Origin: JAOTZA01 sp965224065
GTDB lineage: Bacteria; Acidobacteriota; Thermoanaerobaculia; Multivoradales; JAHEKO01
NCBI GenBank assembly: GCA_965224065.1
Contig: CBDCYF010000005.1
Location: 62,001-126,000, forward strand
Direction of reading: 5' to 3'
DNA length: 64,000 bases
In this document: positions 21,341 through 31,791 of the stretch, piece by piece
Layout of the letters: the number at the start of each line of letters is the position of its first letter
Position numbering within the stretch: position 1 is the first letter of the stretch
The notes under the pieces: generated by a model
Seen by the model: the letters and a program-made list of their open reading frames with translations, nothing else
Told to the model about the DNA's origin: nothing
The model's database searches: none
Program-made: the position numbers and the translations under genes

Positions 21341-22567
21341 ATGCGCCAGCGCTTTTTCGCCGTCTCGCTGCTCGCGGTCGTCGTCGCCTCGGTTCCCGGT
21401 CTCGCCGATACCGAGGTCTCGGGGCAGGGCCCGGGGGGGGCCTTTTACAAGATCGTCGTGCCCGACAATTGGAACAACAAGCTCGTCATCTGGAACCATG
21501 GTTTTTCGCTCAGCCCCATCGAGCCGGTCGACGATCTGGGGCCGCTGGTGGACATCCAGTTGGCCGAGGGGTTCGCGGTAGCGGCCTCGAGCTACAGATT
21601 GACCGGCTGGGCGGTTTTCGATACCAGCGAGGATCTCGAGGAGCTGATCGAAGCGTTTGTCGATGACTTCGGAGTTCCCGACGAGGTTTACCTGTACGGG
21701 GCCTCGTTGGGGGGCATCGTCACCGCCGCGGCGATCGAACAGGCGGACCTCGGCAATGTGGTCGGGGCACTGCCGTTTTGCGGCGCGGTCGCCGGCGCCC
21801 GCAACTGGGACGGCGGGCTCGACTTTCGGCTGCTCTATGACGTCTACTGTGGCAAGGGCGCGAGCAAGATCGAGGGCGGCCCGCTTGGGCTCAATCTGGC
21901 GGCCGCGCCGACCCCCGAGGAAGTCGGCGAGGCGGTCAACGCGTGCACCGGCGTGAGTCAGCCGGAGGAGACGCGGACCAAGAAACAGAAAAAGAATCTC
22001 AAGCGGCTGCTCAAGGCGATGCGGATCCCGGAGGAGTTCCTGCAAACAGACATGGGCTTTGCGACCTTTGGTCTGGCCGACCTGACGTTTGATCCCGGCA
22101 AGCTCGGCGGCAAGATCGGCCTCGGCAACAAGAATGTCGATTATGGCAAGAAGAAGATCAACCGCAAGATCCAGCGGGTCAAGCCCAAGAAGCGGGCCGC
22201 CAAGCGGATGGCCGCCAACTACACCCCGACGGGAGAGGTCGGCGACGTCAAGATCGTCTCGCTCCACACCGACAAGGATGGCTTGGTCCTGGTCGAGAAC
22301 GAGAGGGAATACGCCGAGGTGGTGCCGGCCGAGAACCTGACCACCGCCGTCGTCGTCGAGGCGGAGCCGTCTCACTGTGGCTTTACGCCGGCCGAGCTGA
22401 CCGCAGCGTGGATCGAACTCCAGGCCTGGGTCAACACCGGTGAGCAGCCCGACGCGGCGCGACTTCAGAGCTCTTGTGAGGCGTTGGAGGGCATCGCCGG
22501 GGGGCCGTGCCGGATCGACCCGGCCTTTGTCATCCCGGACATGGACCGGCGGATCCGGCCGCGCTGA
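21341..22567 (+). CDS. secreted alpha/beta-hydrolase-like protein
   Basis: 408 residues with a signal peptide (about 1-22, ending GLADTE). The hydrolase core includes LVIWNHGFS (oxyanion region) and the nucleophile elbow YGASLGGIV, with Ser near residue 125. A late His (PSHCGFTP, about residue 347) could complete the triad. Between them a very Lys/Arg-rich insert (about residues 210-290) is unusual for this fold. The substrate is unknown; polyester or tannin-type esterases have a similar look. It follows the dioxygenase by 36 bp but is probably not functionally linked. Confidence 0.8.
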   Translation: MRQRFFAVSLLAVVVASVPGLADTEVSGQGPGGAFYKIVVPDNWNNKLVIWNHGFSLSPIEPVDDLGPLVDIQLAEGFAVAASSYRLTGWAVFDTSEDLEELIEAFVDDFGVPDEVYLYGASLGGIVTAAAIEQADLGNVVGALPFCGAVAGARNWDGGLDFRLLYDVYCGKGASKIEGGPLGLNLAAAPTPEEVGEAVNACTGVSQPEETRTKKQKKNLKRLLKAMRIPEEFLQTDMGFATFGLADLTFDPGKLGGKIGLGNKNVDYGKKKINRKIQRVKPKKRAAKRMAANYTPTGEVGDVKIVSLHTDKDGLVLVENEREYAEVVPAENLTTAVVVEAEPSHCGFTPAELTAAWIELQAWVNTGEQPDAARLQSSCEALEGIAGGPCRIDPAFVIPDMDRRIRPR

Positions 22568-22579
22568 CGGCGCAGAGCT

Positions 22580-24086
<1,507 letters not shown>

Positions 24087-24100
<14 letters not shown>

Positions 24101-25583
24101 CCGCTCCGGTCTCGCGATTGAACCGCCGGATGCCCTCGTCCCAGACCGCCGGCAGCTCCCTCAGACGGCGCCAGAACGCCTGGTCCCTGCGGGCGACAAA
24201 GTCCTCGAGGCCGACGCCTTGTTGTTCCACCCAGGTGAAGTAGCCTAGGTTGAAGATCCTCTCGCGGTCCTTGTCCGAGAGCTCGAGCAGGTGCTCGGTC
24301 GTTGCGCCGATCAGATGGCGCTCGACGGTTTCGGCTGCATTTCGCTGCGAAAAGCCGGCGGGGAAATCGCGGGCCAGGATCTTGTCGAGCTCGCTGCCAT
24401 AGAGCTCGGCGCCATCGGTGGCAACGGTCATCAGGACGTCGTTGGGACCCAGCTCGAGCCGTTTGGCGGTCTTGACGGCCGCCAGAACATTGCAGATCGA
24501 GGACAGCCCGAACCGGGAGAGTTGACCGATGGTCGCATCCGATACCCCCAACGCCGCCAGAGCCGCGCGCCCGGGCTCGGTGTTGAACGCCACCAAGAGA
24601 GAATCGGTCGAACGGTCCGAGACCGCGGTCACGACATCGGTGTTCATCACGTTGTGGATCAGCGGCACGTGCTTGTCGCCGATCCCCTGGATGTTGTGCT
24701 CGCCGAACCCGTTGTAGAGCAGTGTCGGGCACTCGAGGGCCTCGGCCGCGATGACGCGAGCGCCATAGACCTCCTTGAGGTACTCCCCCGCGGCCAGGGT
24801 CCCGGCCGAGCCGGTGGCCGAGACAAAGCCGCGCAGTTCGAGCGCCGGCCGGTCGGCGCGAAGGCTCGAGAAGACCTTCTCGAGGGCTTTCCCGGTGCAC
24901 TGATAGTGAGCTAGGTGATTGCCGAACTCGGCAAACTGGTTGAAGATGACGTTGTCCGGCGAGCGCCCGAGCTCGGCGCAGCGATCGTAAATCTCCTTGA
25001 CGTTGGACTCGGTCCCGGGGGTGCGGATGACGTCCTCGGGGTGGGTGACCCACCGGTCCAGCCACTCGAATCGCTCGCGGCTCATGCCTGCGGGCAGCAC
25101 GGCGACCCCGCGGCAGCCCATGATGCGGGAGACCGCCACGCCGCCACGGCAGTAGTTGCCGGTCGAGGGCCACACCGCTTTTTGCCGGCGTGGGTCGAAT
25201 CGGCCGGTGATCAATCGCGGCGCCAGGCACCCGTAAGTGGCCAACACCTTGTGTGCGTGGATCATCGGGAAGCGGTCGGCCGGCAGCACCACGATACGGG
25301 CCTCGACCCCGGTGAGCACGGATGGCAGCTCGATGTGGTCCGGCACCGTCAGCCGATCGCTCGACGGACCCGAAGGGTTGTACCAGTGGATCCGAAAGAG
25401 ATTTGCGGCGTGGGGCTCGTCGGGGTCCAAGCCGGCAACGGTACCGACGATCGAGTCCGGGATGCCGTCCGGGTCGGCGAGCTCGGCAAGGGTCGGCAGC
25501 CGGATCGTCGCCTTGCGGAAGTGGTCGACCGCCGCGTCATACGTGGCGCGATCGACCACCTCGGTCTCGAGTCCGAGACTCAC
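24087..25583 (-). CDS. PLP-dependent fold-type II enzyme (cysteine-synthase/ammonia-lyase-like)
   Basis: 498 residues from a GTG that overlaps the preceding stop as GTGA. The candidate PLP lysine is in HAHKVLATYG, followed by the cofactor-phosphate and substrate loop STGNYCRGGVAVSRIMGCR and the later ATGSAGTLAAGEYL. It is much longer than cysteine synthase (about 300 residues), with a C-terminal extension of about 100 residues. Together with the second PLP enzyme, an SsnA-like amidohydrolase and a hydantoinase, it recalls gene sets for degrading purine- or hydantoin-derived nitrogen compounds, where a diaminopropionate ammonia-lyase-type enzyme acts late. That functional link is inference. 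Confidence 0.82.
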
Positions 25584-26803
25584 GGCAATTCTCCCATGCG
25601 CTCCCAAAGGCGGGCCGCTTGCCGTTTTGCTTCGGCGTGGATCTCCTCCAGGTCGGCGGTCAAGAGCTCGCCGTCTCCGACGACCCGGCGCCCGCCCACC
25701 ACGACTTCGCGCACGCGGTCGTCCTGGAGAGCGACCACGTCGGCGGCCGCGTCACGGCCCAGCGGGGTGAACTCCATACCAAAGAGCTCGGCGGCCATCC
25801 GGTATCCGCCTTCGACTCGAGGCCCGACAGCCTCCCGTGCCTCGCCATGTGCTTGCGCCTCTTCGAACAGCGCGCGCGCTTCATCGTCCATCACCGCCGG
25901 ATATCCATCGGTGCCGATCGCGATCCGTAAGCTGGCGCCGAGCTCGGCCGGGTAGCCGACCCGGTTACCGCGGTTGGAACGGGGATTTTGGACAAACCAC
26001 AGCCCGCTGTCGGCGGCCATCCGCACCTGCGCTCGGCTGCAGTGGACGCCGTGCGCGAGGATCGACCCCGGGGGCAGCGCGTCCAACGAGAGCAACCGCT
26101 CGAGCGGTCCGGGATAGCCACGCGCCTGGGCGTCTTCGACGTCGACGGGATCCTCGGCCACGTGAACGTGCAGGATGGTGTCGAGATCCCGGCACAGGTG
26201 TGCCGCTTCCCGGATGGTCTCGTCCGAGACCGTAAACGACGCGTGGAGAGAGACCGCTCCGCGCACCAGCGGCCGGTCGTTGGTCTCCAGAAACCGCCGG
26301 CATTCCTCCAAGCCGCGCCGGGCCTCCTGGCGACCGCCGTTGCGCTCGGTGGCGCCAAAACAGAGCAGGGCTCGTATGCCCAGCTCCTCGCACACGTCTG
26401 CGAGCACGTCCAGAGAGCCCTCGATGAAGTTGGGCGACTCGTGGTGATCGATCAAGGTCGTGGTTCCGGCCAGCAGAGACTCGGCGACGTAGTAGCGCGC
26501 CGAAGCCCGCAGCGAATCCCCGTCGAGCGCGCGATCCAACCGCCACCAGACACGCTCGAGGATCTGCGGGAAATTTTCGGGCTCCTCGACCGGCGGTGGC
26601 ATCCCGAGCGGTGCCAGGCCGCTGTAGACGTGGGTGTGGGCGTTGACCCGGCCGGGGGAGAGTGTGCTCGCCGGGCAGGCGATCGACTGCGTGTGCTCGG
26701 GCTCGTTGCCGGGGTCCGGGCCGAAATAGGTGACTCGACCCTCCCTGGTCACCAGCGACATCCCGTTGCGGTCGGGACCGAGTCGGATAGACGCTACGCT
26801 CAC
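25580..26803 (-). CDS. SsnA-like amidohydrolase (putative aminohydrolase)
   Basis: 407 residues of the metal-dependent amidohydrolase superfamily. Metal ligands are visible in NAHTHVYSGL (HxH), HVHVAED, AHGVHCS and GTDGYPAV (the late Asp). A conserved DHHESP motif lies near residue 125. SsnA and related enzymes deaminate or hydrolyse cyclic nitrogen compounds. The start is the GTG at 26803 preceded by GGGGAGGGG; the open frame continues about 340 bp further upstream but reads antisense to the hydantoinase gene. It is first in the operon with two PLP enzymes (GTGA overlap) and divergent from the hydantoinase, with 70 bp between them. Confidence 0.85.
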   Translation of the reverse strand: MSVASIRLGPDRNGMSLVTREGRVTYFGPDPGNEPEHTQSIACPASTLSPGRVNAHTHVYSGLAPLGMPPPVEEPENFPQILERVWWRLDRALDGDSLRASARYYVAESLLAGTTTLIDHHESPNFIEGSLDVLADVCEELGIRALLCFGATERNGGRQEARRGLEECRRFLETNDRPLVRGAVSLHASFTVSDETIREAAHLCRDLDTILHVHVAEDPVDVEDAQARGYPGPLERLLSLDALPPGSILAHGVHCSRAQVRMAADSGLWFVQNPRSNRGNRVGYPAELGASLRIAIGTDGYPAVMDDEARALFEEAQAHGEAREAVGPRVEGGYRMAAELFGMEFTPLGRDAAADVVALQDDRVREVVVGGRRVVGDGELLTADLEEIHAEAKRQAARLWERMGELP

Positions 26804-26873
26804 GCTGACCCCTCCCCACGTAGCGTAGCAAGTCTTTTTGTGCGCGTGGCCTTTTTTCCGTACAGTTTGGGTC

Positions 26874-28250
26874 ATGGGGGTCTTGCTCCGCAACGGGCTG
26901 GTCGTCATGCCCGAAGGCCGTTCGCGGTTGGACATCCGCTGCCGCGAGGGACGGGTGGCGGAGATCGGCGAGAACCTGGAGGCCCTGGCGGGGGAGGAGG
27001 TCCTCGACGCCTCAGGCCAGTATGTACTCCCGGGTGGAGTGGATCCGCATGTCCATATGTCCCTGCCGGTGGCCGGGACGGTCTCCTCGGACGACTTCGA
27101 GAGCGGCACGGCGGCCGCCCTCGCAGGTGGCACGACGACAGTCATCGACTTCGTCCACCCCGGGCCCGGTCAGGATTTTCTGGAAGCGTTCGAGGAGCGT
27201 CGCCGGGAGGCGGCGTCCGCGGTCACCGACTACGGGCTGCACATGGCGGTGACCTGGTGGGGCAAAGGCACGGAGCAGGCGCTGGAGCGCTGTGTCAGCG
27301 AGGGGCTACCCTCCTTCAAGATCTATCTCGCCTACAAGGACACCGTGGGGATCGACGACGCGGAGGTCGTCGGTGTTCTGTCCACCGCCGGTCGGCTCGG
27401 GGCTCTCGTCATCGTCCACGCCGAGCACGGGGAGATGGTGGAGCACTTGCGTACCCGCTTTGCCACCGAAGGCAAGATCGAGCCGATCTATCACGCTCTC
27501 TCCCGTCCGCCCGAGGTCGAAGGCGAGGCCACGCACCGGGTCTCGATTCTCGCTGGGCTGACCGGCGCTTCGCTCTACGTGGTCCACGTCACGTGCCGGC
27601 AGTCGGTCGAGGCCATCGCCGCCGCCCAGCGGGAGGGGTGGGACGTCCACGGTGAGACCTGTCCACAGTATCTGCTGCTGGACCAAAGCGTTTACGAGCG
27701 TGAGGGGTTCGAGGGGGCGGCCTATGTCATCGCGCCACCGATCCGGCCCCGCGAGCACCAGAAAGTGCTCTGGGGGGCGATCGACGACGGCACGCTCGAA
27801 GTGGTCGCGACCGACCACTGCCCCTTCAATATGGCGCAGAAGGAGCTGGGGCGGGAGGATTTTCGCTTGATCCCGGGCGGCGCCGCCGGCGTGGAGCATC
27901 GGCTTTCGCTTCTCCACACCCATGGGGTGGTCGCGGGCCGGTTCGATCTCGAGCGTTTTGTGGACCTGGTGTCCACCCGGCCGGCCAAACGCTTTGGGCT
28001 CTACCCACGGAAAGGCTCTGTGACCGTAGGCGCCGATGCCGATCTGGTGGTCTGGGACGCGGAGGCGACCGCTACGATCTCCGCGGCGACCGACCACCAC
28101 CGGTGCGACCGCAGCATCTACGAGGGGTTCCGTGTCCAGGGCCGGGCCACGGCCGTCGTGGCGGGAGGCGAGATTCGCTTCCGGGACGGGGAGCTGCGCG
28201 TCGAGCCCGGCTGCGGGCGTTTTCTCGCGCGGAGGCCAAGGGCCGAATAG
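26874..28250 (+). CDS. dihydropyrimidinase/hydantoinase
   Basis: 458 residues, the usual length of D-hydantoinase/dihydropyrimidinase. Metal ligands: DPHVHM (HxH near residue 58), the carboxylated Lys in SFKIYLAYKD (about residue 149), HAEHGE, VVHVTC and the late Asp in ATDHCPF. These enzymes open the ring of dihydropyrimidines, hydantoins or allantoin-like substrates. ATG 26874 gives the standard N-terminus (MGVLLRNGLVV). It faces the amidohydrolase-PLP operon across a 70-bp divergent promoter region, and coregulation is likely. Confidence 0.92.
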   Translation: MGVLLRNGLVVMPEGRSRLDIRCREGRVAEIGENLEALAGEEVLDASGQYVLPGGVDPHVHMSLPVAGTVSSDDFESGTAAALAGGTTTVIDFVHPGPGQDFLEAFEERRREAASAVTDYGLHMAVTWWGKGTEQALERCVSEGLPSFKIYLAYKDTVGIDDAEVVGVLSTAGRLGALVIVHAEHGEMVEHLRTRFATEGKIEPIYHALSRPPEVEGEATHRVSILAGLTGASLYVVHVTCRQSVEAIAAAQREGWDVHGETCPQYLLLDQSVYEREGFEGAAYVIAPPIRPREHQKVLWGAIDDGTLEVVATDHCPFNMAQKELGREDFRLIPGGAAGVEHRLSLLHTHGVVAGRFDLERFVDLVSTRPAKRFGLYPRKGSVTVGADADLVVWDAEATATISAATDHHRCDRSIYEGFRVQGRATAVVAGGEIRFRDGELRVEPGCGRFLARRPRAE

Positions 28251-28365
28251 GCCTAGGGCGAAGTTTTCCCTTCCAGAGATCTTGAGCTACCTGGGTAGGG
28301 TAGTGGGGTTCCTCCTCCACCGGAGGGTGGAAGCCTTGGTTCCTAGTCGCGGGGGGGTGGGGGCG

Positions 28366-28395
28366 TCCCTCTTCCCCCATGTGGGGGAAGAGGGA
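28366..28395. repeat. perfect 14-bp inverted repeat with 2-nt loop
   Basis: TCCCTCTTCCCCCA is followed by TG and the exact complement. It lies between the convergent hydantoinase and Asp-box genes. There is no T-tract, so a rho-independent terminator is possible but not canonical. Confidence 0.7.
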
Positions 28396-28415
28396 TCGAG
28401 GGAGTTAGGGGAGAT

Positions 28416-31400
28416 CTACTGTGACCCGCCCCGCCCAGGCGTCCACGGGACCCCGGCGGCGTCCAGCTCCTCCCGCAGTGCCGGGATCTCTACGTCACGG
28501 ATCTGTCGAAGCTCCTCGTCCAACTGCGCGAAATCTTCGGCCGCGATCTCCAGGCTCCGACGATGGGTCGGGGTCGGTCCGTAGGTCGACCAGTTGGTTC
28601 CGAAGAAAACGACCTGCAGCCGGCGCTGGATCGACACTGGGCCGGGATCGTTGGCGATGCGACGAGCTTCGCTGCCGTTGAGTCGCAGATCGAGATCCGC
28701 CAGTGCTTTTCCGATCCGGCGCGTTTCGTCGCCCAGCTCGCTGCCCGCGGTCGAGCGGACGAGAGTCTCCCGTACCGCCACTAGGCCTTCCTGGACCTCG
28801 GCAATGGAGGCGGCCGCGGCCTCGACCTTTTTCTTGAGTGCGTCGTAGCGCTGCAGAAACGCCGCGACCTCCGCCGGGGGAGTTTCGGAGAGCGAGTTGG
28901 TGCGCAACGGCACGACTTCGAAGCTCTGGGACTTGCCCAGGTCGGTCACTTGGCCGTCGACTCGCTTGGCAAGACCGACCGAGTAAGTCCCCGGCGGCGC
29001 CAGGATTCCGCCGGCGGTGAAGAAGTCCTCCTCCGGTTCTTCCTCCCAGGCATCCGGCGAGGGGAAACGGAGATCCCAGGAGACGCGATGAAAGCCGGAC
29101 TCGACGGGGCCTTCGAGTTGGCGGACGATCCGACCGTCCGAGTCCCGCACGGTGAGCAAGGTCGCCGGGTCCTCTTCGAGCTCTTCGGCTCGCAGCGCCT
29201 CCCACCCCGGCGACGGCGTGCCGGAACCCTCATCCGCCGCCTTCTTTTCGGCCTCTTGTCGCGCCTTTTTGCGGGTTTGGAGCTCGTCCTTCAGGTAGTA
29301 AGTGAAGACCGCGCCAAACGGCGGATTGGGCGCCACAAAAAAGGCCGCGCCCTGGCTCGCCTTGCCCTCCCGGCCCAAGGTCCTCCTCGGGATGTACCAC
29401 CGGGCCTTACGCACGGGGAAAAGCTCCGCCTCCTGTTCGAGAGTTTCTTTGGACAGTCCGCGCAGCGGCGTGTAGTCGTCGAGAATCCAGAACGAGCGGC
29501 CAAAGGTCGCGCCCACTAGATCGTTCTCCCGTTTCTGGATCGCCAGATCGCGGAACGGGATCGTGGGTGCTCCGCCCTCGAGCTGGATCCATTTTGCGCC
29601 GCCATCGATGGTGAAGAACACCCCGAACTCGGTGCCGGCGAAGAAGAGGTCCGGGTCGACATGGTCCTGGACCAGACGCCAGACGATGTGCCGGTCGGGG
29701 AGATCGCCGGCGATCGACGACCAGGTGCGGCCCCGGTCCGTGCTCTTCACGAGGTAGGGCGAGAAATCGCCGGCCTTGTGGTTGTCGACCGCGGCGTAGA
29801 CGGTGTTCGGGTCGTGCAGATCGGCCTTCAGATCGTTGACAAAAAAGAACTCGGGCACCCCCGGGAGCCGGTCGATCCGCCGCCAGTCGGCGCCCCCGTT
29901 CTCGCTCACCTGGATCAGACCATCGTCGGTCCCGGCGTAGAGCAGATCTTCATCGAGTGGCGACTCGGCGAGCGAAGTCACCGTGCCGTACTTGGACATG
30001 GCGTAGAGATCCCAGACCGCGTCGTAGCTCTGCACCCGCCCCATCATGGGCTGGTGGAACCGGTCCAGGCCGCGCGAGAGGTCCTCCGAGATCGCCGTCC
30101 AGCGGTCGCCCCGGTCGTCGCTCCGCCACACCCGCTGGCTGGCGTAGTAGAGCCGCTTCGGGTCGTGGGCGCTGATCAGGATCGGCGCATCCCAGTTGTA
30201 CCGATCCCATTCCTCATCGGCCTCCGGCTGGGGCTGGATATAGACGATCTCGCCCGTCTTGCGGTCGTGCCGGACTAGGTTCCCCTGCTGCCACTCCGAG
30301 TAGATGATGTCCGGGTTGGTCGGGTCGACCGCCGACTGGTGGCCATCGCCAAAGAGCGTGATCATCCAGTCGCTATTGCGGATGCCGTGAGTGTTGTCGG
30401 TGCGCGACGGCCCGTGCTGGCTGTTGTTGTCCTGAGTGCCGCCGACCACGTTGTAAAAGGGCTCGTCGTAGTCGATGGCGACCTTGTAGAACTGCGTGAT
30501 CGGGAGGTTGGCGATGAACTTCCAGTTCTCCCCCAGGTCCCAGCTTTCGTACAGCCCGCCGTCGTTGCCCGACAACAGATAGTTCGGGTCAGTCGGGTCA
30601 AAGACCAGGGCGTGATTGTCGACGTGCTTGTTCTCGGTCGGTACCTGTGTAAACGTCTTGCCGCCGTCCTCGGTGACACTCATCCGTACGTCCATGAAGT
30701 AGACGCGGTCGAACTTGTGCGGGCTGGCATAGATCTCCTGGTAATAATGGGGCCCCGTGCCACCCGAGATCTGGTCGCTCATCTTGGTCCAGGATTCACC
30801 GCCGTCCGCCGAGCGGTAGAAACCGCCCTTGCGGTGGGCGAGCTCGATCGCCGCGTACACCACGTCGGGGTTCTGAGGCGAGATCGCGAGCCCCGTTCGC
30901 CCCATCTCCTCCTCCGGTAGACCGTTCTCGAGCTTGCGCCAGGTCCGGCCGCCATCGGTCGACTTGTGAATCGCCGTCTCGGGGCCGCCGTCAATCAACG
31001 CCGCGACGTTGCGGAAACGCTGGTGCATGGCGGCAAAAAGGATATTGGGGTCGCGCGGGTCCATCGCCAGCTCGTTGGCGCCCGTGTACTCGCCGCCGCC
31101 CAAGACCTTCTCCCAGGTTTGGCCGCCGTCGCGCGTCGTGTACACCCCGCGCTCGCCACCCGGCGACCACAACGGTCCCTGCGCGGCGACATGGACCACA
31201 TCCGAGTCCCGCGGATCGATCAAGATCTTGCCGATGTGCTCCGACTTCCCGAGCCCCATGTTCTCCCAGCTCGCTCCACCGTCCAGACTCCGGTACACAC
31301 CGTCGCCGTAGCCCACGTGCCGGCCGCCGACGTTCTCCCCCGTCCCCACCCAGATCACCTGCGGATTATTGGGGTCGATCGCCACCACACCGATCGAATA

Positions 31401-31715
31401 CGAGCCCTCGCCGTCAAAGATCGGCTCCCAGGTCGTGCCGGCATTGGTCGTCTTCCAGACCCCGCCGCTGCCAACCCCCACATACCAGGTGCTCTGATCG
31501 TCCGGGTGAACCGCAATATCGGCGATCCGCCCCGCCATCAGCGCCGGCCCGATCCCGCGCCACTCAAGGCCTTCGAAAGTGGAGGAGGCGAGGTGGGGGG
31601 GAGGGGCCTCTGAGGTCCGGGCCTTGTCCCCTTTTTTTGCCTGCGCGTTTGGCGCATGGCCGGCTCCGAGTGTAAGGATCGTCAGGATGACTAGCGGTCC
31701 ACGAAATTTCATCAA
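28416..31715 (-). CDS. secreted Asp-box (BNR)/VPS10-sortilin-like beta-propeller protein
   Basis: 1099 residues with a signal peptide (1-26, ending NAQA). About residues 45-780 are a large beta-propeller region with many Asp-box motifs of the SxDxGxxW kind (TTNAGTTW, SLDGGASW, TRDGGQTW, STDGGRTW, SADGGESW). The C-terminal third has a beta domain that fits a FlgD-like or Ig-like fold (VRDSDGRIVRQLEG) and a final helical bundle. Such proteins are abundant in Acidobacteriota and are annotated as glycosyl hydrolase or VPS10-domain proteins; the substrate is unknown and enzymatic activity is not shown by sequence. It is probably periplasmic or surface-exposed and monocistronic. Confidence 0.9.
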   Translation of the reverse strand: MMKFRGPLVILTILTLGAGHAPNAQAKKGDKARTSEAPPPHLASSTFEGLEWRGIGPALMAGRIADIAVHPDDQSTWYVGVGSGGVWKTTNAGTTWEPIFDGEGSYSIGVVAIDPNNPQVIWVGTGENVGGRHVGYGDGVYRSLDGGASWENMGLGKSEHIGKILIDPRDSDVVHVAAQGPLWSPGGERGVYTTRDGGQTWEKVLGGGEYTGANELAMDPRDPNILFAAMHQRFRNVAALIDGGPETAIHKSTDGGRTWRKLENGLPEEEMGRTGLAISPQNPDVVYAAIELAHRKGGFYRSADGGESWTKMSDQISGGTGPHYYQEIYASPHKFDRVYFMDVRMSVTEDGGKTFTQVPTENKHVDNHALVFDPTDPNYLLSGNDGGLYESWDLGENWKFIANLPITQFYKVAIDYDEPFYNVVGGTQDNNSQHGPSRTDNTHGIRNSDWMITLFGDGHQSAVDPTNPDIIYSEWQQGNLVRHDRKTGEIVYIQPQPEADEEWDRYNWDAPILISAHDPKRLYYASQRVWRSDDRGDRWTAISEDLSRGLDRFHQPMMGRVQSYDAVWDLYAMSKYGTVTSLAESPLDEDLLYAGTDDGLIQVSENGGADWRRIDRLPGVPEFFFVNDLKADLHDPNTVYAAVDNHKAGDFSPYLVKSTDRGRTWSSIAGDLPDRHIVWRLVQDHVDPDLFFAGTEFGVFFTIDGGAKWIQLEGGAPTIPFRDLAIQKRENDLVGATFGRSFWILDDYTPLRGLSKETLEQEAELFPVRKARWYIPRRTLGREGKASQGAAFFVAPNPPFGAVFTYYLKDELQTRKKARQEAEKKAADEGSGTPSPGWEALRAEELEEDPATLLTVRDSDGRIVRQLEGPVESGFHRVSWDLRFPSPDAWEEEPEEDFFTAGGILAPPGTYSVGLAKRVDGQVTDLGKSQSFEVVPLRTNSLSETPPAEVAAFLQRYDALKKKVEAAAASIAEVQEGLVAVRETLVRSTAGSELGDETRRIGKALADLDLRLNGSEARRIANDPGPVSIQRRLQVVFFGTNWSTYGPTPTHRRSLEIAAEDFAQLDEELRQIRDVEIPALREELDAAGVPWTPGRGGSQ

Positions 31716-31791
31716 AGTAGCCCTCCTACCTTTGGCGGACGCGTAGAAAGGCAGCAGAGTAGCAGAGGTGAGCTTCGGGAACGAAGCTTGC

